The notes below the pieces were generated by a model. The model was not told the DNA's origin, made no database searches, and saw only the letters and a program-made list of their open reading frames with translations. The translations under genes were made by a program, and so were the position numbers. From NCBI GenBank assembly GCA_000328365.1, contig KB293809.1, positions 242,389 to 306,388 on the forward strand: a stretch of 64,000 nt of DNA, written 5' to 3'. This document shows, piece after piece, positions 35,176 through 46,604 of this stretch. The stretch's first letter is position 1. The number at the start of each line of letters is the position of its first letter. The stretch comes from Capitella teleta (taxonomy: Eukaryota; Annelida; Polychaeta; Capitellidae).

Positions 35176-37412
35176 AACCAAATCGTGCGCATGCGCAGGT
35201 CAGGTCAGGTCATGCGTCAGAAGAGTGCAATGGGACCCCACGCGATACTAACTGATAGATATTACGACGCAATCAAACGTTGTTCTGCTGTCCACCCACT
35301 TTGTTTGAGTGCTGGACACCACCAGACCCAACTGGCGTGACCTGAGCATTATTCCAAATATTCGCCAAATTCAGAATTCGTAGGTCATGCGTGGTGAACA
35401 TTGAATCCAATGGCCACTTTAACCTTTGACTCACATGGGTTGCTATAGCAATGTTAAATAAAATAATAATTTCCGGCACATCCTGTTATTTACCAGCGTT
35501 GGTCGTCTGAAGCCATTTTAAATTAAAATAGGGTCAGCATATTATTGATTATGGTCATTCCCTTCTCTTGATTTATCATTTCATCCATTCAGACGGCAAT
35601 GAAGTTTGGGGTTTTTTTGTTTGCATAAATGGAATGGCGTTTGTGCTGTATGAACTCATGAGGAAACAGAGTAGGCCAACGAATCGAATGTCGAGGGAGA
35701 TATAAAACCTTGTTTTGTCTGAATTATGCACCAAAGAATTGTCCCCCATTGTTGCTGCCTTGTTGGTCTTTGCAGTCTATTCTTTTCAGTACACTTTTTA
35801 CGAACTCTTTGAAGTTCATTGCATACGACTCTCCTGTCTAATTGGGCGGGTTTCTTTCACAATTTTTGTGGTTGTATTATTCGGATTATATTAAGCACCA
35901 AGAAGAGGGATACACGCAACATTAAACAAAAATTAATAAGCCGTATTCGTGCAATTAATGTTTGATGTTAGCATTGGTTATGGTTCGCCATTGTACTTGC
36001 TGTTTGCTTGTTTAAAAGTTGGCTTTTTTGTTTTGTTTTTGTAGTTATTGCATAACAGATAAATAAAAGAGGTCTTGGAGGTTGATGCAACATCGAATTG
36101 TGTGACATCATGCATCTTGCAGTGCATGGATGAAGCACTTCCTGCTCCAGATGATCATCAACTCTCGAATGAACCCCTGGCATAAAATCTGCACCGCAAG
36201 AATAGGGGGCTAGAGATCAGCAGATCAGCCATTTGCACCCTCGATTGAGCTCTCATTCCCATCCTATCCTAATGCGATGATGCCCTCCCTCCCCTCCCCT
36301 TGTGATTGAGCTATGAGTGAGCCAATGACGCCGCAATCGGTCGTTTTGATCGAAATCCAGGCATTATATATGGTATAAAAGAGCTAACCTTGTAGGCCAC
36401 TGTAGTGATATAAATAATTCAATTCATTTCCGTTGCCATCAATGGAGCACAGCTCCACTCACCCGCTGTGTGCAGCTATCAAACAAAAGCTTCTCTATTT
36501 AACATTGTCTTTTCAAGGTCACCACTCTCCTAACTTGAATTATGCAATAAGCCAAGATGTTATTTATCAGCAGGGAGCCACACAAGACCTGAACAAGGAA
36601 CGTTAAAGTACTGCTCCGAGTGCTAATTCTTCAAAGCCATGCAAAGTATAACATAAAGGGCCACTCGGATATATATTACTTGATTTATCTTTCATGGATG
36701 GGGAAAAGCAATGAGGCACAAGAGACTTGCATCTTGGTCTAATTGTTCTCATAAAAACATGTTAATGTCAAGGTCTGGGCGTCGTGCATAGTAGTGACGT
36801 CCTTTTTTTCGCGTGGTTTCAAATGTGCTTTGTGCAATACTAGTAAATGTTCACATACCCAGCGCATCAAACAAAAAACTCTCTAAAGATAAATTTGTTT
36901 TCTGATGATTGGAATCCAGGAACCAAGTGCATCTCTAGTTTCACAAGATGTAACCAATGATCATACTGAATATTCGGTTACATAACACTTTTATTGTCTC
37001 CCTGGTCGAAATCTAGATGTGACCAGTATTCGGCCTCTGGAAGATAAACGATCACCCTTATTTCTCAGAATCATATGGAAATTCTCGGAAATACTCATCA
37101 GAACCTGACTCCTACCGAGTACGAACAAAGAAGCACAGATGTCAGTTTGATATTACAAAAGATTGAACATTAAATTGGCCAGTGAATGCATAATGCATGC
37201 GTGCAAGTGCACGTAGGGTGTGAGTGCTGCAGAAACAAACCTCCAATGTTGAATTGGTGCATGAAGGATGCATGAGAGTGGCCAGTGATATCACTCTCAG
37301 GGAGCTCATCATTCGTCTGTCTGATATGAGACAAACTCTTCGATAAGTTCTAAGAAATTATTCATGCTATGGTAGAAATAAGTAGAACTATTGATGTTGA
37401 ATAAATCCAAAT
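35176..37412 (-). repeat. Right arm of the 2.2-kb inverted duplication
   Basis: Reverse-complement partner of 1000-3247. Between the inner edges of the two arms lies about 32 kb containing sulfotransferase copies A and B. The arm is bracketed by short inverted blocks at 34948-35010 and 37480-37530. A CTCCCTGGT..GAAGT block occurs twice near its outer side (36995-37010 and 37447-37462). Confidence 0.85.
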
Positions 37413-37539
37413 TTATGAATATTTGGTTACATAACGGTCTTATTGTCTCCCTGGTAGAAGACGAGAAGTGACCAGTCGAATATGTACTGCTTAAAGCTTC
37501 GGCTTTGGATATTGAAACAAATTCAATATGCATAATGCA

Positions 37540-38357
37540 TATCGTCAATCATTACGTTGGAGCATGCTTCTTCATCATTACGATAAAATCACAATAGCTT
37601 CGATCTGTCTGTCAAGGTATTCTTGAGTAGAAGTGTTGGAACTACCCCCGCGAACTTTGTATTCAATATTACGTGCTTGAAATACTAATTCGTCGTGAAT
37701 AAAAAAATAAATCAAATAAAAAACTGGTCGTGTCATTCGAAATATACAAGTTATTGACTCATTCCCAGCAATAGTATTCGATTATTTCGAAATCATCACA
37801 CGGAAACACGATTTTTCAGATGTGGCTGACACCGAAATCAGATTTTTATAAAAAATATCAATTGTAGCAGTTCAGGAGGTAAATGCAAAAACGTTCATAA
37901 AAATATTGAGGTCGTTATCAGAAGTAATCAGCAATATGAATTGATTGAAATTTTCACTCAAATGTTTGTTTATAATCCTTTCAAGCGATTCTTCCGTGTT
38001 TGTACATTATCTCATCTTAAGGCATAGCTCATCGTGTTGGTGGAGTTTATTCCATGTTAAGTTAACGAGATGCAGTGTGGGATAGCGTAGGACTGGCATT
38101 GCAGCACCAGATAATCGAATATCCAATACTATGTGGAACGAACTACAAGCATAAACCATTTTCGTGCGTCCACAAACCCGGCCGTTTTATGACGCACGTG
38201 TTTGTTCAATAGCATCAGTCTAAGATGAACGTCCACGATCTGAACTCACATGAAAGTAATGATGGCGTTTTTTATACAAATGATCGTAAGTATTCATGCA
38301 ACAGTAAACAAAATCAAGTAACATGCTCGTCATTTGCGAATTGCATCTCCTTATATT
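37540..38357 (-). repeat. Inverted copy of the gene-B downstream segment, inner part
   Basis: Reverse complement of about 23580-24360. It includes, at 37730-37905, the TTCGAAATATACAAG..ATTGACTCATTCCC part of the sulfotransferase 3' flank, but no sulfotransferase follows. The duplicated unit continues at 39595-39705 after the insert. Confidence 0.8.
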
Positions 38358-39594
38358 CCACATTTTATTCATGGCAGATGTCTTCTTATTTGGAGATGTC
38401 TTCTTCCCCAACAGAATAAATGCAACCCACCTTTCATAGTCTATAAATCTGCAACCAAGAACTTCTTGTTTGCTGAAGCATTTGGCCTCTTAATATTCTT
38501 AATATTCTTTGATTTTACCTTGATTTTGCTTTGACGTTTGGTTCGATTTTAGTTAATTTAAAAAAAAAAAGATTTTTTTTTAGTGTTACTGATAATGGGC
38601 AGCTTGATTAGTCATAAAAAGTCACTCAATTCTTCATAAAGTAGCGTTGATAAAAAGGCAATAATAATGGAATAATCCTTAATCGACCACTATATGAAGC
38701 ATCAAGGCTGTTATCCCCTCGTGTGGCCATGTTTAAGAGTGGTCTAAAACACCTAATAAAAATATTGGGATTGGAAACATTGAAATGATGAGGATACTTA
38801 ATACTTTAGCTGTTTGTGTTTCAGAATACCCCACTGAGTGGACTCAGTGACGTCATTAAATCCAGTGGGATCTGCACTTCTTTATGCTCATGAAGATTGC
38901 ACGAAGGCCAATAAAGGGCACTCGACTCGCAGGTGGGCTAAATATGCAGCATTCATCTGATGACACTGAAAAAAACACTCGTCTATATACTTCCGGGCCA
39001 TTGCAATAAATGATCTGTCCATTACATGCATGAACATATCTGAAATACTCTGCAGCTGTTTATTTAAGTAATCTTTTTGTGAATTTCAAGCTGTCGTGTG
39101 AACTGAATCGTCCTTGGCCTCTTTCTTCGTGATTTCCGAGCATTTTGTTCGAGCAGCAGTTGTGTTGGTCCCAACAAAGACAACGTTGGACGAGAAACTA
39201 ATGGCGAAGAAGACTTTGGGATTTCTCCGTGATTTTGATTGATTGCAAGAGTTCTGCGGGTGATGGATTGTGGGCCTGACCCGGATTGGCTCTCGATATC
39301 CACAAATCCTGACTCGTTCCAACGCCATAACTCAACTTGTCTATAGATGGAAGCTGACTGAAGATTGGTCGGAAGCGTTGAGCAGGCAGTGTTTGAACTG
39401 GTGTAATTGCTAAGCAAAAGATACCAGTTTAATGTAAGTCTATTTGTTGAAATGGGAGGTCTTCTGGGAGAACAAAGAATAATAGCTTTTAGTTTTAATG
39501 ATATAGCCGACACGTGTGTCCCACTAGGCCAGATAAACACGTAATTGTGCATTGGTGCACAAAAGTCAATTTCGAAACAACTTAGTAGCAGAGA
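38358..39594. other. 1.24-kb sequence present in only one copy of the duplication
   Basis: In the other copy (23560-23580) the flanks meet directly: GCAATTCGCAAG and CATCTGGGATAGGAA are continuous there. Here the complement of those two parts is separated by this stretch. It includes a 162-codon minus-strand frame (39064-39552) with a basic C-terminus and no recognised domain, and a TTTAAAAAAAAAAAGATTTT patch at 38557. I see no clear terminal repeats or target duplication, so it could be an insertion here or a deletion there. Confidence 0.6.
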
Positions 39595-39705
39595 TCCCAG
39601 ATGACATGGATTGACATGGTTGGAGCTAGCCTTTGCACATAGCCTTCATGACTTGTGGATCGGGTCTCATTCCGAGTGCAAATGGCTGACATAAAAGCAG
39701 ATAGT
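39595..39705 (-). repeat. Inverted copy of the gene-B downstream segment, outer part
   Basis: Reverse complement of 23445-23560: TGTGGATCGGGTCTCATTCC here against GAATGAGACCCGATCCACAA there. Confidence 0.85.
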
Positions 39706-42272
39706 AAAAACGGCATAATCTGACGTCAACGAGCATAATTAGCGCCACCTGCAGGGCGAATGTGTCTCTTTATGCCTCTGTACTCGACTAGTGTGAATTG
39801 CAAGCAATGAGTGGAGCTCTTTCTTCCTTCTCTTTGAAGCCTTAATGTGCTGTCTCGTGTGTGTGTCATGGGCACATCGAGGTCACCCACACACACACAC
39901 ATGTCATAGCTAAATTGCCAGCTGCCGTATCCGCTTACGGGACCCAAACTGAATAAGTGACAAAGAAAACGTTCTGACAACGACCACCAAACGATTGCAT
40001 CGACAGTGTCCATTGGTGAATGTAAGAGCAATATTGCTATCATGGTGTTGGCAAGTCATTCAATGCATTCAATTGGAATCCTGTTATACCATCATAAAAT
40101 CAATCATCACTAAATGAATATACATATACATATATCATTATAAATCCTCAGATTTAGATGAATACAAACAATATACCATTTGTGAGCTATCATCCATTAA
40201 ATATCACTCATCCCCCATGTGCCTGTGGATCAATCAGAGATTTTCTTTGTTAATGTCGAATCACCCATAACATTGATAAAACCATATATTAATGGTGCTA
40301 ATCACCCATAGCATTGATAAAACCATACACTAATGGTGCTGATTACCCGTACGTTGTCGTAACCATTGATTACTGAAACTAGACCACACGTAATTCCATT
40401 TAGATATCAGCGTCGAATAGCTTTGTTTTATCTGTAATTGCCTGCCTAATATTGCATATAAATACATGTAGAAATTCACATTAATTACTAAACCCTAATT
40501 TCCATTAATCAGGTTAATCTGACGAACAACGCATTATTTTAGTCAACATCGCCGTTTTCATTACAGGTCAATTCGTCTCAAAATTAAAACGGTTATTAAT
40601 TTTCATGCAATCAGCTCATTTGCATATGTAATGTATTCACACGGATATTTGCAGCTCATAAATATTTAAATGGGGGCAATACTTACGATTCGGATATCTA
40701 TGCCTTATAATCGATCCTATAATCCATCCAATAAGTGTTCTTGGACAGTGGACACTCATAACTTAGGCGTTGAAAGCCTAATTAATGAGTTAGTCCCTCT
40801 AGATTCACCTATCATACTGTCTTGGGGACTTTATGACGTCCAATTCCCCACACGAAGCGCTAGAGTATAAAAAATAATGTATATCGTTGCTCTCATAATA
40901 TACATGTACATGTAATATGAGTGAAATCGCAATAAAGCCTTTGTGCATCCCATTTAAAATGGTTTGTGTGACCCAGTACTTGTACATGCAAATATTGCGC
41001 ATTCAAGTACACGGCCACTGGTATAGAGTGGTCCAGGAAATGAACTTATAATAAGAAATACTCAATAACTAGCTGATTGACAGGAATGTACAGCTTTTTT
41101 GAAAACACAGAATACATATGTGCTTATTATTAGGCAAAAGATTTTTTTTAAAGGTTCATAAACGTCTCAAAATCCATGGACACTAAAGATAAGGTGTAGG
41201 GTCAGGAAAATACATATAGCTCAAAAATCTTATTATAAACATATCAGGTAAAATTTTGAATGTGATTATGAATTTATAAGTATATTGGAAGATAATCTTT
41301 TTTTGCATATCATCCATCTTTGGAATTTAAAAATAGTCATGAGATATGGAAGTCCGAACTCAGTATTTCGTCATTTGATTGTTTTTGATGCAATGTTTAC
41401 TTTTTTTTTTCTTGTGTAACATTGAACACATGCATGCCTAAGCTATTCAGAGACATTGTTGTCTTTTAAACTTCTTACTTTAGTTAGTTATTGAATATTT
41501 CTCATGATTCCACCATGCCATTGAGCAACTAAACATATGTGACCGGGTACAAGGGTCACTATATGAATCAAAATCGGTCGTTGGATTTAAATTTCTAGGT
41601 GGTCACTAAATGGCCCTAATTGAATTAATGTGTTTCAGCTGAAAGTGCCCATTTTTTATTATTTGATCAAATAGCAACAAATTTAAAAAGCATAAACAAG
41701 TAAAAAAAGGCAAAATATGGTTGTAGAAACATGATGTATGTAATCGCACAGCTATTCAGGCGATGTCTTAAGCTGCTGACTATAAAAATAAACGGTGGTA
41801 AAATAATTTCAGTACTTAATTCAGCAGAACTAAAAAATGAAGATAATTGAAGAAAATAAAAGGTCGTTGATTTATATTCTAAAACAAATGGTAACATCTT
41901 CAAATCCTTGCAGCATTGAATCCCGCTCATTTCTATGACATACCGACACCTGCTTCACAAAAATTGACATCAAATGAGGTCACGTGACTTTCTGGGAAAT
42001 ATAAAGCTTTAATTTTCATGGGTAAAGACTACCAATAATATTTTTTCAAGCCAAATTTCAACTTCCTGTGCTCACGGAGAACTTTTCAACAACCCTTGTA
42101 TTTCACGAATTAGGGCTGTTTACGCGTTCAACAGTTTAGCCAAAGCTCTGAGTTATCTCATAACGGGTTGAATCAGAACTCCATCATCCATATATCATTC
42201 ATGATTCAATACTTTTAAAGCACCATCTACGTATACAGCCCATTCAATGGAGAAGGCCATGAGTAATCAGAC
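39706..42272. other. Spacer upstream of gene C
   Basis: Contains a CACACACACACACAC run at about 39886-39902 and the 41-bp tandem repeat at 40259-40340. AAAGCTCTGAGTTATC at about 42142 resembles a block upstream of copy A. I see no TATA box at a fitting distance from the start of C. Confidence 0.4.
40259..40340 (+). repeat. 41-bp tandem repeat, two units plus a degenerate third
   Basis: The unit AATCACCCATAACATTGATA and then AAACCATATATTAATGGTGCT repeats at 40300 with three substitutions. 40341-40380 is a weak third copy. Confidence 0.85.
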
Positions 42273-43580
42273 ATGGCTCTCAAACCATTATGGCGATTGA
42301 TTGCAGGATTTATTTGGTTCCAAGTACAGAGAATCTGTGTCGGCATTCTCGAATCAGTTGTGCTATTCCTGAATGGGACGCGGAAGAAGATTCGAGAGAA
42401 CAACGACATCTACGCCAGAAGTGCTCGCATTTCGTCCGTGCATAAATGGATTCTCTTTGATCCCTGGGCGGCCTACAATTCGACGTGGAACCTGATCACA
42501 TGGCACGAGGGCTTCGTCCATCCTGAGTACGTCCTCAAGGATGAAGTGTCTTTGTACTGCATGACGGACGAAGAGGCGTGGTTCATGGAGGCTCCAGAAG
42601 GCGTCGAGGTCTGGAAGAGTGAGTACAGTGCGTTCCATAAAATTGCTCAGCATGAGTACGCCAAAAACGTCATCAAAATGCCGCTGCGTTCTTTCTATTT
42701 ACTTGCTGATAAAATCAGTGACATCAAGCAGAAACTTATCTTCCTCGATTTCGTACCCCGCAGTGGTTCAACGCTAGTTGGACAAATCTTTGAAGAAACC
42801 GGAGTCTGTGTCAACTATTCAGAGCCGCATTTCCTCAATATGTACTGGGGCGCACAGAACCACCAGAAGCTTCTCAAAATCACCAAAGCTGCAATCAAAT
42901 TCTACTGCAAGCCTCGCAAGCAACTGACGTCAGCCTTTGTATTCAAATGCGCTCCGATGGGCGTGTCTCTAGCTCCTGTCATCTTCGAACTATTTCCGGA
43001 TGCCAAACTTCTCCATTTGACAAGAAACGCCATCCCGAATGCGATATCAATCTTCAGAGTGAACCAAGTGGTCACTACCGCCCGTTTGTTGAGTTCGTTT
43101 TTGAAAATTCCATACATAGGCAGAATAGTTAATCGTAAAATTCTTGCAAGCATGAACTTACCTTTGGATGATTTTACTGGCAAATTGTTTGATGAATCTG
43201 AAGACCCAGATATGTTGATCGGGTGCTACTTGCACACCCGCGTACAAGGCATTTACATGACGAAGCACCGCAATGCTGAGTATCGCATGCCAGTCATCAA
43301 GTACGAGGACGTCCTCTCAAACAGAGAAGCCAACATTGAAACCCTCTTCCAATTTTGTGGTCTTGATGTGAACCTGGTGCACAAGGCTATGGCTGCTTTC
43401 GACAAAGACTCTCAGGCGGGATCCCCTCTGAGCAAAGATCAATTGGAAAAGAACACGAGTGCCCCAAATATGGCAAATATTGAGGCTATTGTGAACGATG
43501 TAAGGAAGCTGGGGGAGCATTTCGGTTTGGGGGATGTCAGTGGGGACTTCAGGCTGCCAGGCACCATCACGATCGGCTGA
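42273..43580 (+). CDS. Sulfotransferase paralog C, intact single exon
   Basis: A 435-residue enzyme of the same family as A and B but on the opposite strand. The start at MALKPLW is fixed by an in-frame TAA nine bases upstream. The layout is as in B: an N-terminal hydrophobic segment (about 11-32); the phosphosulfate-binding loop DFVPRSGSTLVGQIF (159-173) with its PRSGST core; AKLLHLTRNAIPNAIS (244-259), the probable 3'-phosphate site; and the conserved YEDVLSNREANIETLFQF (344-361). Unlike A and B it has Cys instead of Tyr at residue 226 (FKCAPMG). Residues 262-335 differ sharply from both relatives, while the rest is almost the same. An AATAAA lies 262 bases past the stop. By family this is a PAPS-dependent sulfotransferase; the acceptor cannot be told. 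No intron is visible, which could mean an origin by retroposition or simply loss of introns. Confidence 0.92.
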   Translation: MALKPLWRLIAGFIWFQVQRICVGILESVVLFLNGTRKKIRENNDIYARSARISSVHKWILFDPWAAYNSTWNLITWHEGFVHPEYVLKDEVSLYCMTDEEAWFMEAPEGVEVWKSEYSAFHKIAQHEYAKNVIKMPLRSFYLLADKISDIKQKLIFLDFVPRSGSTLVGQIFEETGVCVNYSEPHFLNMYWGAQNHQKLLKITKAAIKFYCKPRKQLTSAFVFKCAPMGVSLAPVIFELFPDAKLLHLTRNAIPNAISIFRVNQVVTTARLLSSFLKIPYIGRIVNRKILASMNLPLDDFTGKLFDESEDPDMLIGCYLHTRVQGIYMTKHRNAEYRMPVIKYEDVLSNREANIETLFQFCGLDVNLVHKAMAAFDKDSQAGSPLSKDQLEKNTSAPNMANIEAIVNDVRKLGEHFGLGDVSGDFRLPGTITIG

Positions 43581-43841
43581 GCTCAGTGCCTCGTTCGTCA
43601 AATGCCTTGAACTCTATTCATCTAGCTTCGTTTGCTTCAATACTTATTCTACATTTTTTCTTCATAACATTTGTTTAGATAGTTCTTAACAGGGGCCTAC
43701 GTTAACGACAGATGTTTAGGTTGTCACATTTTTGAATCACACACACTCATTTTATTCATTTATTATACAGTCCTCAGTTATTATTACTCGTGTTATTGTA
43801 GTATTCTTTACGCACGTACCTGCTGTATAAAGTGATTAGAA

Positions 43842-43847
43842 AATAAA
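43842..43847 (+). terminator. Candidate polyadenylation signal for paralog C
   Basis: AATAAA within GAAAATAAAAAATAGATCG, followed some 25 bases later by a T/G-rich stretch (TTTGTTTCATC). Confidence 0.5.
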
Positions 43848-43849
43848 AA

Positions 43850-44840
43850 ATAGATCGTGAGAATATATTGCAAATGTTTGTTTCATCATTCACAATACTG
43901 TGGTTTCTGGTGATTATGTACATCATCTATGTGGGATATGAACAAGCAAATATAATTTTTGTGTGAACGAGATACAACGTGGGGGAGCGAGCCATTTTGC
44001 TGCTCAATTTAACAGAACACCTGTCACACATCGAATAAAATCGGTTGCATTCATGATCTGAACATGAGACAACAGCCAGAATTCTTTTGTGAGTTTCCAT
44101 GGCTACAAAGATCAGAGAATGGTTCTCAGGTAGAGAAAACGCGTAATTGCGAGTGTGCACCTGAGACCGAAGCTGTCAATGGCTTCAATCTGTCAAGCAG
44201 CAGAGGGCTCAAAAGAGGGAAGAGGCCTTGAGGAACAGGTGGAAGATACCTTACACATCACTTTCATGAATGTAATTTCATCTGAGAGGTGCGCTTGTCA
44301 ACAAAGAACCCGCCTATTTTTGAGCTGGGCATCCCTCTTGAGAGAAAATGGCGGAAGAAATCCTGAGCTTTAAATTGCGGATGTGACGTCACAAGGGGAA
44401 GGCAATTCAAAATTCAACCGCATATAATTGGCTGATGCAGCTTCCAACGTGCGTGTGACTCATTATAGCTATTTATAGATGGCCTAAATCCAGGAAAGCT
44501 GTGATGACGTAACACCATTAAAACATAATGGCTTTTGAACGGATTTCAGATTAATTTAATGAATAAAAACCGTTTCGGAAGGTCTTCAATGCATTGATCT
44601 TTATTCATGATCAAGAACAATGCATTATAATATTCATTCATTCAGTAATCGATTTATGAATCTGACATATTTATAATTATCTACAATCTACGCTTTTTGA
44701 ATAATTACATTTCAAACAGTTAAAGGCAAAATATGAGGAACAGCTGTTGAAGGCTTTAAACCACGCATTGGTCTCTCTGTTGTACGCAAATTATCGATAC
44801 AATAGTCTAAGCATTGTCTCAGTGAAATGTGATTTCCACC
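43850..44840. other. Spacer with no supported gene
   Basis: Ordinary AT-rich DNA between gene C and the small membrane-protein gene. Chance frames below 80 codons. Confidence 0.35.
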
Positions 44841-45345
44841 ATGGGATCTAACTGCGTTGTCTTTTGCGTGGCCAGCGTTCTGTTTGTGGTCGGTTTAGTG
44901 TTCGTTGTCTACGTTTATACGTCAGCCGCTGGTCGTGGCCACACAGGTCGGTATTTACTCTCTGTAATTAAGTTGGTTAATTGCCACCGGTTATCAATTT
45001 CCATAATTGTGAATTTATGCGTGTTGAGATGACGTCATAGATGTTTCCTGTTTTCTTTCAGTGTCATCACAATTGATGAAAAGTCGAGATCGTCAACTTG
45101 GGGTGATACGAAATCGAAATAATTATGGAGCTCTTATGAACAAAAGTGCCACCAATAAAAACCAGTCGTCGGTTAGCAGTAAACCGGCAGACAAATCCAG
45201 ACACTTGGTGGAATTAGCCAGGCAGCTTTCGGCCAACGAGGTTCCGAAGATGAAAGCGAAATCGACACATCGTACCCCGCGTCCAGCTCGGCCTCCTCGT
45301 CCGACTAAACCATCTCGTCCAACAAGAAAACCTAAACGACTTTAA
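44841..45345 (+). CDS. Small membrane protein with basic proline-rich tail, two exons
   Basis: Exon 1 is 44841-44946 and exon 2 is 45062-45345. The intron of 115 bp has ACACAG/GTCGGT as donor and TTTTCTTTCAG as acceptor and joins in phase 1, giving 129 residues. The start has a strong context, CCACCATGG. Residues 6-27 (VVFCVASVLFVVGLVFVVYV) form one strong hydrophobic helix after a five-residue N-terminus, so a signal anchor with the tail outside or in the lumen is likely. The remainder is hydrophilic and basic, with LVELARQLSANEVPKMK and then a C-terminus of repeated PRPxRPxRP-like units ending KPKRL. I do not recognise a family. The anchor-plus-stem plan resembles the N-terminus of Golgi type II glycosyl- and sulfotransferases, and a sulfotransferase lies 3 kb downstream on the same strand, but there is no catalytic domain. 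Further exons are possible. Confidence 0.6.
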
Positions 45346-45349
45346 TAGG

Positions 45350-46223
45350 CACAATTGTGCTTCGTTTTTCAGACGGAAGTTCTTGGTTTGCGAGGGAGAA
45401 TATAATTTGTGACGCTATACGTGCAGAGTAGAAGCCCCCAATGATTGTGGAACTGCTGCTCTTGTCGAAACTAATTGTGTGGAGGTGTTGTGTTTCAACC
45501 CCTTGCCAGCTGTGTGTCCGAGCTGCCGTTCGGCTTACCATTAAACATGAACATAACGATATTCCTATGTGCAGGAAAGTCACAACACCTATAGATGAGT
45601 TCCACGACAATCAATCTGTTAATTGTTATTAAAGCGTATTTACATGATTACAAACATAATGCTCTCTTAACTATTTGTCAGAGCATTCATATCCAGGTAA
45701 GCATGAAAGATCCTGTGCACACCCACCTCTTCAAGGAAGATTTGCTGCTCGTTAAATGTATCTTTTTCCCTCTATTTGGTTTCGATTGTCGATAGAATGA
45801 ATACTTTTTACTTGGATCCCTGCGGCGTCTCAAGCGCTTGGTTTGCTTGTCACGAATGCCAACCTCTTATCGTCACAAGCATTCGTTCTTTCGTCATTCC
45901 TCGCAAATAGCTCTGAATTAGCTGTCCCCTGTGCCTGCATCTCAAGTGCACTTTTCATTCCTCAAATGTGTTCACTGCTAACCAAAACCATCATCTCTGT
46001 GTGCGCACACAATGGAAACAAATGTTAAAAGACAACTGACACATTGTGTGTCATTGGGTCAACATTGAAAGGGGTCACCTCGCCCCATCATAATAATAAT
46101 AATGACATTATGTTATTGAAATTAATTTGGTAAAGCATGTATATTTAATAAGATCAAAATGTTCATATGACTCTAAAATGCAAGTGACATAAGATGAATA
46201 GGGTCAACATAACAAAAGCACAT
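45350..46223. other. Spacer with no supported gene
   Basis: Includes an ATTAAA at about 45628 that could end the transcript of the small membrane-protein gene, and a TAATAATAATAATG run near 46091. Nothing else seen. Confidence 0.3.
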
Positions 46224-46548
46224 TTATGACCAATAAGTCCAGAGGTCAAACCCAATCGGATTCAACTGCCAAAGTATGCTTTCGTGTGATGTTGATGTTA
46301 TCTTGATGAGCTTCTTCCAAGATTTAAGCTTGGATCGTGACAATAGGCAACATTCGCCTCTTTCCTCTGGCCCTCCCTCGCACAACTTACGTATAGCGAG
46401 CATGAACTGCCATCTATCTCGTTGTAAGGCATCTGCATCGATGCCATGAATTCTTAGCATTGCAATATTTTTGGAATGTTTCGAGTTTGCTTCGACAAGT
46501 ATAACCGGCATGAGCAGCACTAATGCCTGACCAAACAGACACACATGC
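46224..46548 (-). CDS. Possible small secreted protein, single exon
   Basis: A minus-strand frame whose second methionine starts MHVCLFGQALVLLMPVILVE followed by ANSKHSKN, which has the form of a signal peptide with cleavage near the alanine. The rest is about 85 residues, mixed charge, with RDRWQFMLAIRKLCEGGPEE and a CC pair, and ends FDLWTYWS at a stop. The frame is open further upstream (to 46604), but that part looks like 5' leader. I recognise no family and see no intron or poly(A) signal. The length alone could occur by chance, so this is a candidate only. Confidence 0.3.
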
Positions 46549-46604
46549 ATAATTATGCACTTACAAGTCTGATTTATATCAAAGCGGATTTTAGTCCGAA
46601 ACAT

